From contig JADJXS010000001.1 of the NCBI GenBank assembly GCA_016710275.1, forward strand, positions 1,426,001 to 1,490,000: 64,000 bases of DNA, in the 5' to 3' direction. This DNA is from Phycisphaerales bacterium (GTDB lineage: Bacteria > Planctomycetota > Phycisphaerae > UBA1845 > Fen-1342). The notes under the pieces were generated by a model. That model did not search any database, was not told where the DNA came from, and worked only from the letters and a program-made list of their open reading frames with translations. The position numbers were made by a program, and so were the translations under genes. This document shows, piece by piece, positions 1 through 8,436 of the stretch (position 1 is the stretch's first letter; every line of letters begins with the position of its first letter).

Positions 1-206
1 AGCCGCGCAGGGGGCGAGAGCAGCACGCGCTGACCGCTCTTGAAGCGGATGGTCACGCGAAACGTGGGGATGGCGCTGGCGGATTGCCGAACGACGCGCT
101 CCACGATGCCCGTTCCCCATTCGGGGCGGGCGGCGTTGCAGACGCTGCGCCCCACCAGGGCCTCGTTGACTTCGATGTCACTCACTCTTGAACCCCTGGC
201 GGGCAT
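1..206 (-). CDS. DUF3553-like small protein, 3' part missing (window edge)
   Basis: Reading leftward from an ATG at 206 (or GTG at 185, in frame), an open frame runs off the left edge. The visible part has a short polar N-terminus, then 'PEWGTGIV' and, about 25 residues later, 'FKSGQRVLL'. This spacing of a W-G-x-G-x-V strand followed by an F-x-x-G-x-x-x-L strand is typical of DUF3553-type small beta-barrel proteins, which are also found fused to helicases. No SD sequence is obvious before either start. The function of free-standing members is unknown. The identification rests on about 60 residues and is tentative; the C-terminus lies outside the window. Confidence 0.5.
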   Translation of the reverse strand, partial: MPARGSRVSDIEVNEALVGRSVCNAARPEWGTGIVERVVRQSASAIPTFRVTIRFKSGQRVLLSPPAR

Positions 207-459
207 GAAGCTTCGGCGGATCGGACTCCGGCGGACCGGTATGACTCGTGAGAAAGGGCAATCTCCTTGCGAGGATCGCGTCTCGCCGGCTGCGGGATCA
301 GCGAATGACCCCGAGTCGGGTGCGGCCGGGGGGCGATTGAACCGTGATTTCGGGATTGTCGCAAGCATGCGAGCGGCTGACGACATTCTGAGGTTTGCAG
401 GGCGCTGCGCTGAGGGAGCGCAGGCCCAAAGCGGATCACATCGAATCGTGAGGTGAGAG

Positions 460-1050
460 ATGCGTAAGTACAGGTTGGGGTTGAGCATCGGGGCGGCCTG
501 TGCCGCACTGGCGCACGCCGGTGTGTTGCACGACGAGGCCGTTGACGGCGACATCACGGGCGATCGCCTGAACCCGCTGGCGTTCCCGCTGGCACTGGGC
601 AGCAACATCATTCGCGCGACGTCAAACGCAGGTGACCGTGAGTATGTGGCGCTGACCGTCCCGGCCGGCCGATCGCTGGATGCGGTTCGGCTGACCGCGT
701 ATGCGGGTGAGGACGAAGTGGCGTTCATCGCGGTTCAGGCCGGGGGCGTGATTACGGAGGATCCGGGTGCTCCGGATGTGGCGAACCTGCTCGGCTGGAC
801 GCACTTTGGTCCCGGCGCGGGGTTGGGACCGGTTTCGGATTTGTTGCCGGAGTTGGCCGTTGGGTCTGGTGCAATCGGCTTCACGCCGCCGCTGGCATCC
901 GGGGTCTACAGCTTCTGGATTCAGCAGACCGGGCCGTCGCTGGTCTCGTATGAGCTGGACTTTGTGACGACGCCTGAGCCGTCCGCTGCAATTCTGATGC
1001 TCGCGGCTGGCGGGTATCTGCTCCGTCGGCGGCAGCACATGCCGTCGTAG
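460..1050 (+). CDS. PEP-CTERM sorting domain protein
   Basis: A 196-residue exported protein. Residues 1-20 form a signal peptide with two basic residues, a hydrophobic core and an A-H-A-type cleavage site. The middle is a beta-rich domain with no motif I recognise. The last 25 residues have the PEP-CTERM pattern: 'TPEPSA', a hydrophobic stretch 'AILMLAAGGYLL', then 'RRRQ'. In other bacteria such tails are cleaved by an exosortase and direct proteins to the surface or extracellular matrix; no exosortase gene is in this window. An SD-like 'gaggtgaga' lies just before the ATG. A hairpin with a short T run follows the stop, so the gene is probably monocistronic. The role of the main domain is unknown. 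Confidence 0.8.
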   Translation: MRKYRLGLSIGAACAALAHAGVLHDEAVDGDITGDRLNPLAFPLALGSNIIRATSNAGDREYVALTVPAGRSLDAVRLTAYAGEDEVAFIAVQAGGVITEDPGAPDVANLLGWTHFGPGAGLGPVSDLLPELAVGSGAIGFTPPLASGVYSFWIQQTGPSLVSYELDFVTTPEPSAAILMLAAGGYLLRRRQHMPS

Positions 1051-1084
1051 TTATAGGATTATTGGGGGTCGAGGCGTCGGGGGC

Positions 1085-1127
1085 GACCCTGGCGGACGGG
1101 AGAATCCGCCGCCGGGGTCGGCGTTTT
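1085..1127 (+). terminator. Intrinsic terminator after the PEP-CTERM gene
   Basis: The arms GACCC-t-GGCGGA (1085-1096) and TCCGCC-gccg-GGGTC (1105-1119) can pair around a loop of about 8 nt. They are followed by 'ggcgttttgt'. The stem is strong and the T run short, as expected in GC-rich DNA. Confidence 0.6.
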
Positions 1128-1429
1128 GTATCAGCGCGCATTCAAGCAGGCTCCGAGAATTGTATTGCAGCGGCGGGAATCGGACGCTATGCTCGGCGGT
1201 TGTTCTTATATTGGCAGGCCGTGATTCAATTCCGGTGGCCTCGTTCAGACAGTTGCGGCCTCGGCCACTTCGGCCGGCGTCGTGGAGATTCGGGCGGACC
1301 GACATCCGCCCCGGCGTGCCGCGGTGGGTCCGCGGCATGCGGCGCGAGCGTCACGTCTCGGGTGTGTGGTGCGCAATGCACGGCGGTTCATTTCAAATCG
1401 CCGCCGGGTCGCGCGGAAAGGGTGATGAA
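1128..1429. other. Leader/promoter region of the first pseudopilin gene
   Basis: About 300 nt without a convincing gene. Two small inverted repeats lie near the 3' end: GTGC-gcaat-GCAC (about 1369-1381), and GGCGG paired with CGCC around 'ttcatttcaaat' (about 1382-1404). The SD-like 'ggaaaggg' is at about 1415-1422. An AT-rich 'ttgttcttatattgg' at about 1200-1215 could hold promoter elements, but I cannot assign -35/-10 boxes with confidence. Confidence 0.3.
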
Positions 1430-2584
1430 ATGCGTAGAGACTTAGCTCAGCGGTCCGGATTCACACTGATCGAACTTCTGGTCGTTGTGGCGATCATCGC
1501 GCTGCTGATGTCGATCCTGCTGCCGTCGCTGCAGCAGGCGCGTCGCGTGGCTCAGGCGATGAAGTGCCAGGCCAACGAGAAGGAATTCGCGAATTTCGCG
1601 CACATCAACGCGCAGCAGAGCAGCACGCAGCGTCTGCATGAGCCGCATCCCGCATGTGACGAAGATGCCGACAAGCTCAACAGCGGCAGCACGGTCGCCA
1701 AGTGGATGGGCTCGGGCGACTACTGCTGGGGCGGCGGCAACGGCGCCGACGGCGAGTATTCGACGACGATTCGCAACCGCTTCCAGCCCTCGAATACGTC
1801 GCAGACCAACCGCTCGCCGAAGGGCGCGGATGGCCGCTTCATCAACAAGATCATGTTCGGCAACGACTCCGGCAACTCGAAGGGGAACAAGACCTTCAAC
1901 CTGTTCCGTTGCACCGGCGATGACGGCATGATCTTCCGCAATTCAATGGTTCAGCCGGCCCGCCGTGGCACGTTCAACGCCGACGCGGATCGCACGAAGG
2001 CACCGACGGCGGCCGTTCTGGAGGAAATGTGGCAGAACCGGCTGGCTGAGGCGACGGGCAACAGCTATGTCGCGGGTCAGTATTTCTTCTTCAAGGATCA
2101 CTCGCGCGACGACGCCAACAACGGCGCAGGCGCCTATGTCCGTCTGGACTCGTATCGCCGTCCGATTGACAAGTTCGCGTCGCTGTCCCGCGTGTTGCTG
2201 TTCTATGAGACGCGCGTGGTGCAGGCCGTCGCGAACGCTCAGGAGCTGAACTCGGCTTCGGTGGGTCTGCCGGGCGTGGGCGGCACGATGGGCTCGCTGC
2301 CGCAGGACATTCCGGGCCATCACGGCAAGATCGGCGAGTTCAATGCGACGTTTGCCGATGGTCACGGCGCCAAGATCACGATCAAGCGTCGCGGCACGGT
2401 CAACAACCCGATGGACTACCGCATGATCGGCACGCGCGTGAACCCGTTCTGGCGTGCCCTGTGGCGCGGCAAGGATTGGCAGTTCGACAATTACCCGATG
2501 CCGTCGATCGAGCGCGGCTGGTTCAGCGATTGGAGTTCGTCGACGAATCCCCGCTCGCTGTACCGCAACGGGACGTTTGAGTAA
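1430..2584 (+). CDS. Type II secretion-type pseudopilin, tandem copy 1
   Basis: A 384-residue pseudopilin. The N-terminus carries the prepilin peptidase site and helix: a short basic leader, then G|FTLIELLVVVAIIALLM with the conserved Glu at mature position 5. The body is a large globular domain. Near the C-terminus is 'HGKIGEFNATFADG', the H-x-DG signature of planctomycete pseudopilin-like proteins, here with 11 residues between H and DG. Members are thought to be processed by PilD and to join a type II secretion or pilus-like fibre; the individual function is unknown. The ATG at 1430 was chosen because it follows 'ggaaaggg' and gives a normal leader; an open frame extends further upstream but lacks pseudopilin character. 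A near-identical paralogue follows 366 nt downstream, and the gene ends before a strong hairpin. Confidence 0.9.
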   Translation: MRRDLAQRSGFTLIELLVVVAIIALLMSILLPSLQQARRVAQAMKCQANEKEFANFAHINAQQSSTQRLHEPHPACDEDADKLNSGSTVAKWMGSGDYCWGGGNGADGEYSTTIRNRFQPSNTSQTNRSPKGADGRFINKIMFGNDSGNSKGNKTFNLFRCTGDDGMIFRNSMVQPARRGTFNADADRTKAPTAAVLEEMWQNRLAEATGNSYVAGQYFFFKDHSRDDANNGAGAYVRLDSYRRPIDKFASLSRVLLFYETRVVQAVANAQELNSASVGLPGVGGTMGSLPQDIPGHHGKIGEFNATFADGHGAKITIKRRGTVNNPMDYRMIGTRVNPFWRALWRGKDWQFDNYPMPSIERGWFSDWSSSTNPRSLYRNGTFE

Positions 2585-2636
2585 GTTGTGATCCCCGCCG
2601 GGCTTGCCTGGCGGAGTTGAATTCGGATTCTCAATC

Positions 2637-2674
2637 GCGGGCCGGCAATCCTCCGATGGGATTCGCCGGCCCGC
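2637..2674 (+). terminator. Hairpin terminator after pseudopilin 1
   Basis: The arms GCGGGCCGGCAATCC (2637-2651) and GGATT-c-GCCGGCCCGC (2659-2674) pair with a single bulged C. 'ggtgtcttcctgtc' follows. The same 10-nt outer arms recur after pseudopilin 2. Confidence 0.6.
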
Positions 2675-2915
2675 GGTGTCTTCCTGTCTCGTGAGCGATC
2701 CTGGGATGCGCGGGTTTTAGTCCGATAACAAGAAAATGGCGGGCTTGGTTGCCAAGACGGGAATATGTGCGGAGAAAGGGGCATTCTCAGGAGTAGGTCA
2801 ATTCGTCGATGTCGTCCCCCGGGGCTTTTGCCGGGCTGCCGTTCATAGCGGGTTTTTCGCCGGGCTTGTCCGGCGTTGCGCCCGGGGCGTTGGCGGTGGT
2901 ATGTCGAGATTTACG

Positions 2916-2934
2916 GACCGGCGTGTTGCCGGTC
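2916..2934 (+). promoter_or_regulatory. Hairpin in the leader of pseudopilin 2
   Basis: A perfect 7-bp stem, GACCGGC-gtgtt-GCCGGTC, ends about 6 nt before the SD 'aaaggg' (2940-2945). It could affect translation initiation or stabilise the mRNA. The leader of copy 1 has a different, less regular repeat at the equivalent place. Confidence 0.35.
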
Positions 2935-2950
2935 GTGTGAAAGGGAAATC

Positions 2951-4102
2951 ATGCGTACGTTTGAAGTCCGTCGTGGCTTTACGCTCATCGAGCTGCTCGT
3001 GGTGGTGGCGATCATCGCGCTGCTGATGTCGATCCTGCTGCCGTCGCTGCAGCAGGCGCGTCGCGTGGCTCAGGCGATGAAGTGCCAGGCCAACGAGAAG
3101 GAATTCGCGAATTTCGCGCACATCAACGCGCAGCAGAGCAGCACGCAGCGTCTGCATGAGCCGCATCTGGCGTGCGATGAGGACGCCGACAAGCTCAACA
3201 GCGGCAGCACGGTCGCCAAGTGGATGGGCTCGGGCGACTACTGCTGGGGCGGCGGCAACGGCGCTGACGGCGAGTATGCGACCACGGTTCGCAATCGCTT
3301 CCAGCCCTCGAACACCTCCCAGACCAACCGTTCGCCGAAGGGCGCTGACGGCCGCTTCATGAACAAGGTCATGTTCGGCAACGACACCGGTAACTCGAAG
3401 GGGAACAAGGGCTACAACCTGTTCCGCTGCACCGGTGATGACGGCATGATTTTCCGCAATTCGATGGTCCAGCCGGCCCGCCGCGGACTCTTCAACGCGG
3501 ACACGGATCGCACCAAGGCGCCGACCGCCGCGGCATTGGAACAGTTGTGGCAGAAGGATCTGTTTACGGCCACGGGCAACAGCTACATCGCGGGTCAGTA
3601 CTTCTTCTTCAAGGACCACTCGCGCGACAATGCGAACAATGGCGCTGGCGCGTACGTCCGCCTTGATTCGTATCGCCGTCCGATCGACAAGTTCGCGTCG
3701 CTGTCGCGCGTGCTGCTGTTCTACGAGACGCGCGTGGCCCAGGCCGTCGCCAACGCCCAGGAATTGAACTCAGCTTCGGTGGGTCTGCCGGGCGTGGGCG
3801 GCACGATGGGTTCGCTGCCGCAGGACATTCCGGGCCATCACGGCAAGATCGGCGAGTTCAATGCGACGTTTGCCGACGGTCACGGCGCCAAGATCACGAT
3901 CAAGCGTCGCGGCACGGTGAACAACCCGATGGACTACCGCATGATCGGCACGCGCGTGAACCCGTACTGGCGTGCCCTGTGGCGCGGCAAGGACTGGCAG
4001 TTCGACAACTACCCGATGCCGTCGATCGAGCGCGGCTGGTTCATGGATTACAGCTCGTCCTCGAACCCGCGGTCGCTCTGGCGCGACGGCACGTTTGAGT
4101 AG
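2951..4102 (+). CDS. Type II secretion-type pseudopilin, tandem copy 2
   Basis: A 383-residue paralogue of the gene at 1430. The architecture is the same: a 12-residue leader ending in G|FTLIELLVVVAII, a long globular domain and the C-terminal H-x11-DG motif. The DNA from 3005 to 3166 is identical to 1487-1648 (162 bp). Other stretches differ at scattered silent and replacement sites, for example around residues 192-203 of the mature domain and in the last ten residues. The ATG at 2951 follows 'aaaggg'. Both copies have their own leader and their own terminator hairpin, so they are probably separate transcription units. The family role is a pilin-like component of an export machine; why two copies are kept is unknown. 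Confidence 0.9.
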   Translation: MRTFEVRRGFTLIELLVVVAIIALLMSILLPSLQQARRVAQAMKCQANEKEFANFAHINAQQSSTQRLHEPHLACDEDADKLNSGSTVAKWMGSGDYCWGGGNGADGEYATTVRNRFQPSNTSQTNRSPKGADGRFMNKVMFGNDTGNSKGNKGYNLFRCTGDDGMIFRNSMVQPARRGLFNADTDRTKAPTAAALEQLWQKDLFTATGNSYIAGQYFFFKDHSRDNANNGAGAYVRLDSYRRPIDKFASLSRVLLFYETRVAQAVANAQELNSASVGLPGVGGTMGSLPQDIPGHHGKIGEFNATFADGHGAKITIKRRGTVNNPMDYRMIGTRVNPYWRALWRGKDWQFDNYPMPSIERGWFMDYSSSSNPRSLWRDGTFE

Positions 4103-4157
4103 GCATTGAGCCTGATCGCCGCCCTCCGGCCGCGATCGAGTTTGCATGAGAATCTGT

Positions 4158-4195
4158 GCGGGCCGGCGCCTCCTTTTCGGGGGATGCCGGCCCGC
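4158..4195 (+). terminator. Hairpin terminator after pseudopilin 2
   Basis: The arms GCGGGCCGGC (4158-4167) and GCCGGCCCGC (4186-4195) flank an inner cctcc/ggggg pairing. 'ctgtctttcc' follows. The outer arms are the same as those of the hairpin after pseudopilin 1. Confidence 0.6.
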
Positions 4196-4324
4196 CTGTC
4201 TTTCCACGGCTTTCGCAAGCGCCTTGTCCATAGCCGCGGACCCTGCTACGGTTCAACAGGCCCGCGGATTGCCCGCCGGCCGCTCCGCATCGCCATCGGC
4301 CCGCCCACCGCCGGGGAACCCTGC

Positions 4325-5995
4325 GTGTACGACGCCATCGTGCTGACGCGATTCCGGCTGGTCCAGATGCGCAATGCGCTGGATCAGCAGCTTCGCGAAG
4401 CGCCGCTGCGCACGCTCGTCACGATCGGCCTGCTGGTGCTGATCTGGGCGGCGCTGTACTTCCTGCTCTCGACGGTGTTCCGCTCGGTGGATCGCTGGGG
4501 CGTGGTCAGCATCGTCGTTTCGCAACTGATCTTTGTGCACTTCTTCGTCGTGCTGTCGGTGATGCTGTGTTTCTCGAATGCGATTCTCGGATTCGGCGCC
4601 CTCTATGGGCGAAGCGAAGCCGCGTTGCTGCTGGGTACGCCTGTGCATGCGCGCCAGATCGTTCTGGTGAAGTGGGTCGAGGGGATGATCCTCTCAAGCT
4701 GGTCTTTTCTGCTGCTGGGCGTTCCGCTGATGCTGGCGGTTGCGGAACTCGGGCGGGTGGATTGGACGTTCTACGGCCTGTTCGTGGTGCACTTCGTCTT
4801 CTTTGTCGCCATCCCGTCGAACGTCGGCATGCTGGCGGCGTGGGTGGTCGCGATGTGGGCGCCGCGCCGCCCGGGCGCAATGGCCTTGTGGGCGGCGGTG
4901 ATCGGCTTCGTGCTGGCGGTGGCGTGGATGGCGCGGGTGGTGCGCGGCCAGTCGGACTCCGCGGAGTGGCTGCACACCCTGTTGGCACAGAGCGCCGTGG
5001 TAGCGCAGGACTGGCTGCCGAGCACCTGGACCGCCAAGGGCATCATCGCCGCGACCGAGCGGCGCCTGCATGATTCGGTCTTCTGGCTGCTGGTCGTGAT
5101 GGGCAATGCCGCGTTCCTGTCCTGGCTGACGGTGAATCTCCTGGCGGCGAGTTGGCCGGAGGCCTACAGCCGGGCGCAGGAAGGGCGGCACACGCCGCTG
5201 ATCCGGCGCGGCTGGGTCACGGAGATCGTGTGCTGGACGCTGTTCTTCTATCTGCCGCGGCGCATCCGCATGTTGATGCTCAAGGACCTGCGCGGGTTTG
5301 CGCGCGATCCACGGCAGTGGACCCAGATGGCGATCATGCTGGGGCTGCTGATCATCTACGTGCTCAACCTGCAGCGCCTGCCCGTGGACGTGAGCTATCC
5401 GCAGATGCGCGGACTGGTCGCGTTCCTGAACCTCACGACCATCGCGTTGATCCTGGCGACCTTCACCAGCCGGTTTGTGTATCCGCTGCTGTCGCTGGAG
5501 AGCCAGCAATTGTGGCTGCTGGGGCTGCTTCCGACGGGGCGGCTTTCGCTGCTGCTGGCGAAGTTCCTGTTCGCGATCACGGTGACGGGGTTGTCCGGCG
5601 TGATTGTCATGGGGCTGGCGGTGAGCGTGCTGGAGATGCCGGCGGTCTGGGCGCGGGCGAACCTGGCGATCTGTGCCGCGACCTGCGTGGGCCTGTGCGG
5701 GCTGGCGGTCGGACTGGGTGCGCGATACCCCGTGCTCGGACAGCGCAACCCGGCGCGGATTGCCTCCGGCGTCGGGGGCACCTTCAACCTGATCGCCAGC
5801 ATGTTGTTCGTGCTTGTGCAACTGGCGGGAGCGGCGTGGCTGAGCTTCAGCGAGCTGCGCTCGAACTCGGCCATGCCCGACACGCTCTCCAGCGCGTCGA
5901 TGACGATCCTGGTGTGGCTGGTGGCATTCGGCGGGGTTGTCGCGGCGGGCGCGCTGTGGGTGGGGTGGCGGCACTTCGAGCGGCTGGAGGCCTGA
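4325..5995 (+). CDS. ABC-2-like multispanning permease
   Basis: A 556-residue membrane protein with about a dozen hydrophobic segments in two halves. They are separated by a more polar part around residues 255-300 that contains 'RRIRMLMLKDLRGFARDPRQW'-type sequence, a pattern common where ABC-2 permeases contact their ATPase. The general layout fits the large putative ABC exporter permeases (ABC_tran_2-like). Such proteins export polymers, lipids or drugs with a separate ATPase; none is adjacent, so the partner must be encoded elsewhere. The GTG at 4325 was chosen because 'ccgggga' lies 7-12 nt upstream and the longer upstream reading has no signal-like character. The gene ends convergently with the UDP-glucose dehydrogenase gene, 49 nt away. 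The substrate cannot be inferred. Confidence 0.6.
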   Translation: MYDAIVLTRFRLVQMRNALDQQLREAPLRTLVTIGLLVLIWAALYFLLSTVFRSVDRWGVVSIVVSQLIFVHFFVVLSVMLCFSNAILGFGALYGRSEAALLLGTPVHARQIVLVKWVEGMILSSWSFLLLGVPLMLAVAELGRVDWTFYGLFVVHFVFFVAIPSNVGMLAAWVVAMWAPRRPGAMALWAAVIGFVLAVAWMARVVRGQSDSAEWLHTLLAQSAVVAQDWLPSTWTAKGIIAATERRLHDSVFWLLVVMGNAAFLSWLTVNLLAASWPEAYSRAQEGRHTPLIRRGWVTEIVCWTLFFYLPRRIRMLMLKDLRGFARDPRQWTQMAIMLGLLIIYVLNLQRLPVDVSYPQMRGLVAFLNLTTIALILATFTSRFVYPLLSLESQQLWLLGLLPTGRLSLLLAKFLFAITVTGLSGVIVMGLAVSVLEMPAVWARANLAICAATCVGLCGLAVGLGARYPVLGQRNPARIASGVGGTFNLIASMLFVLVQLAGAAWLSFSELRSNSAMPDTLSSASMTILVWLVAFGGVVAAGALWVGWRHFERLEA

Positions 5996-6044
5996 GCCGG
6001 CGACGCGACGGAATCGGGCCGGAGCGCGGTTGCGAACGGGGGGG

Positions 6045-7367
6045 TCAGCTCTTTTCCGGGAGGATCGTCGGTCGGCCGACGCTGTGATACTCGAACCCGC
6101 GCCGGGCGAGCGTCGCGAGGTCGAAGATGTTGCGCCCGTCGAAAATCAGCGGCTGCGTCAGTCCCGCCCGAATGCGGTCGAAGTCCGGACTGCGGTACTC
6201 ATTCCACTCGGTCAGGATGATCAGCGCATCGGCGCCGTCGAGCGCGGCGTAAGCGTCCGGCGCGAAGTGCACCCGGTCTCCGAGCAGCCCGCGGGCCGCC
6301 TCCGCTGCACGGGGGTCATGCGCGGAGACTGTCGCCCCGTCGGCCAGGAGCGCCTCAATCACCGAGATGGCCGGCGCTTCACGCACGTCATCGGTCTTGG
6401 GCTTGAAAGACAGTCCCCACACGGCGAGCCGCCGGCCGCGCAGGCTCGGGCCGAGCCGGGCCGTGATCCGCTCCACGATTCGCCGCCGCTGAATTTCATT
6501 GCGCTCGTGCACCGACTCCAGAATGTCGTGCGATGCGCCGGCGGATTTCGCGGTCGCGGCCAGCGCCCGCACGTCCTTGGGGAAACAGCTTCCGCCGTAC
6601 CCGACGCCGGGATAGAGAAAGTGAAACCCGATCCGCGCGTCCGAGGCCATGCCGCGCCGCACCTGGTCCACGTCCACGCCGAGCCGATCGCAGATTTCGG
6701 CGATCTCGTTGATGAAGCTGATGCGCGTGGCCAGGTAGGCGTTGGCCGCGTATTTGCACATCTCGGCCGCCGGGCGGCTCATGCGGATGATCGGCTTGTT
6801 GTTCAGCACGAAGGGCTTGTACAGCTCGGCGACGAGGTCGAGCGCCGCTTCGTCGTCGCCGCCGATCACGACCCGATCGGGCTTGAGAAAATCATCGAGC
6901 GCTGCGCCTTCCTTCAAGAATTCCGGGTTGCTGACGACTGCGACGGGATGGCGGCAGTGCTCGGCAAAGATCTCCTGCAGCCGCGCACCGGTGCCGACCG
7001 GCACGGTGGACTTCATCACCACGACGGCGGGACCGGGCAGCGCGTCGGCGATGGAGCGAGCCACGTTGAATACGGCGCTCAGGTCGGCGGATCCGTCCGG
7101 TCGCGGCGGGGTGCCGACGGCAATGAAAATGACCTGCGCGTCGCGGACGCTGCCGGGCAGATCGGTGGTGAAGCGGAGCCTTCCGGCGCGCATGTTCTCG
7201 CGCATCAGCTCCTCGAGGCCCGGCTCGAAAAAGGGCGAGACCCCCGCGCTGAGCGTGCGGATCTTCGCTTCGTCCTTGTCGACGCCGACGACGTGATTGC
7301 CGCTGTCGGCGAAGCACGCCGCCGTGACGAGTCCGACGTAGCCGCTGCCGATGACGCACACCCGCAT
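6045..7367 (-). CDS. ugd: UDP-glucose 6-dehydrogenase
   Basis: A 440-residue enzyme that oxidises UDP-glucose to UDP-glucuronate with two NAD+. The N-terminal Rossmann motif G-S-G-Y-V-G is at residues 7-12. 'NPEFLKEG' is at about 147-154, the catalytic-domain lysine in 'EMCKYAANAY' is near residue 205, and the nucleophilic cysteine is in 'YPGVGYGGSCFPKD' (Cys261). 'FDGRNIFD' in the C-terminal domain binds the nucleotide. Length and motif order match the family. The ATG at 7367 is preceded by 'aagggtg'. The gene is divergent from the UDP-glucuronate decarboxylase-like gene at 7482, the next step of the same pathway, so the 114-nt gap probably holds both promoters. The product feeds UDP-GlcA or UDP-xylose into surface polysaccharides. 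Confidence 0.95.
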   Translation of the reverse strand: MRVCVIGSGYVGLVTAACFADSGNHVVGVDKDEAKIRTLSAGVSPFFEPGLEELMRENMRAGRLRFTTDLPGSVRDAQVIFIAVGTPPRPDGSADLSAVFNVARSIADALPGPAVVVMKSTVPVGTGARLQEIFAEHCRHPVAVVSNPEFLKEGAALDDFLKPDRVVIGGDDEAALDLVAELYKPFVLNNKPIIRMSRPAAEMCKYAANAYLATRISFINEIAEICDRLGVDVDQVRRGMASDARIGFHFLYPGVGYGGSCFPKDVRALAATAKSAGASHDILESVHERNEIQRRRIVERITARLGPSLRGRRLAVWGLSFKPKTDDVREAPAISVIEALLADGATVSAHDPRAAEAARGLLGDRVHFAPDAYAALDGADALIILTEWNEYRSPDFDRIRAGLTQPLIFDGRNIFDLATLARRGFEYHSVGRPTILPEKS

Positions 7368-7481
7368 GAATCGCACCCTTCCCGCCGCTTGCGCGGCAAG
7401 ACCGTATGATACCCGCGCGGGTTCGGCGGCGCGCGTCGGGGGCGGTCGGCGACGCCCGCCATCCGAAAGGCAGGTCCGCAA

Positions 7482-8426
7482 ATGCGCGTGGTGGTCGCCG
7501 GCAGCGCCGGATTCATCGGGTTTCATCTGTGCGAGCGCCTGCTGGCCGATGGGCATGAGGTGCTGGGGGTGGATGACCTCTCGACAGGGCAGGCCCGCAA
7601 CACGGATGATCTCTCGAAACACCCGCGATTCCGGTTCTTGCGGCACTCCATTATCGAACCCGTGCGGATCGAGGGAGCGGTGGACCGGGTCTTCAACATG
7701 GCCTGCCCGGCCTCGCCGGTGGATTTCGGCCCGCGGCGGCTATTCATCCTGGAGACCTGTTCGCGCGGCGTCTGGAATCTGCTGGACCTGGCGCGCGACA
7801 AGAGTGCGCGGTTTCTGCAAGCCAGCACGAGCGAGGTATACGGCGATCCGCTCGTGCACCCGCAGGTGGAGAGCTATTGGGGCAACGTGAACCCCATCGG
7901 GGCGCGCTCCTGCTATGACGAGGGCAAGCGATTCGCCGAAGCGCTGCTGACCTCCTACCGCGCTGCGCACGGTACGGCGACGCGCACGGCGCGCATTTTC
8001 AACACCTACGGCCCGCGGATGCGCGCCGACGACGGCCGCGCCCTGCCGAATTTCATCAGCCAGGCGATGGCGGGCCGGCCGGTGACGGTGCACGGGGACG
8101 GGTCGCAGACGCGGAGCTTCTGCTACGTGACCGACCTCGTGGATGGGCTGGTGCGGCTGATGGAGAGCGACGTCATCGATCCCGTCAACCTCGGAAACCC
8201 GGTTGAAATCCCGATGCTGCAGGCCGCACACGAGGTGATTGACATGCTCGGCAGTCGCAGCACCGTGCAATTGCTGCCGAGGCCGTCGGATGACCCCAGT
8301 GTGCGCCGGCCGGACATCACGCGGGCGCGGACGCTGCTGGGCTGGGAGCCGCGCGTCGTCCGGCGCAGCGGGCTGGAGCGGACCGTGGCGTGGTTTCGCG
8401 AGGAGGCGGCGCGGGCGGGTAGTTGA
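7482..8426 (+). CDS. UDP-glucuronate decarboxylase / NAD-dependent epimerase (UXS type)
   Basis: A 314-residue short-chain dehydrogenase/reductase of the extended class. It has G-S-A-G-F-I-G near the N-terminus for NAD binding, 'ASTSEVYGDP' around residues 114-123 and the catalytic Y-x-x-x-K in 'CYDEGKRFAE'. Together with 'FNTYGPRM' these are typical of UDP-xylose synthase, which decarboxylates UDP-glucuronate to UDP-xylose. The divergent neighbour makes UDP-glucuronate, which supports this substrate. 'cgaaaggcag' before the ATG is a good SD. A related UDP-sugar epimerase or 4,6-dehydratase is the main alternative, but the 'MACPASPVDF' segment resembles the 'LACPASPxxY' of UXS enzymes. Confidence 0.85.
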   Translation: MRVVVAGSAGFIGFHLCERLLADGHEVLGVDDLSTGQARNTDDLSKHPRFRFLRHSIIEPVRIEGAVDRVFNMACPASPVDFGPRRLFILETCSRGVWNLLDLARDKSARFLQASTSEVYGDPLVHPQVESYWGNVNPIGARSCYDEGKRFAEALLTSYRAAHGTATRTARIFNTYGPRMRADDGRALPNFISQAMAGRPVTVHGDGSQTRSFCYVTDLVDGLVRLMESDVIDPVNLGNPVEIPMLQAAHEVIDMLGSRSTVQLLPRPSDDPSVRRPDITRARTLLGWEPRVVRRSGLERTVAWFREEAARAGS

Positions 8427-8436
8427 GCGCGGCCCG

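Noticed and set aside
1160..1429. N-terminal extension of pseudopilin 1
   Set aside because: The frame is open, but the SD and the normal short pseudopilin leader place the start at 1430; copy 2 supports this.
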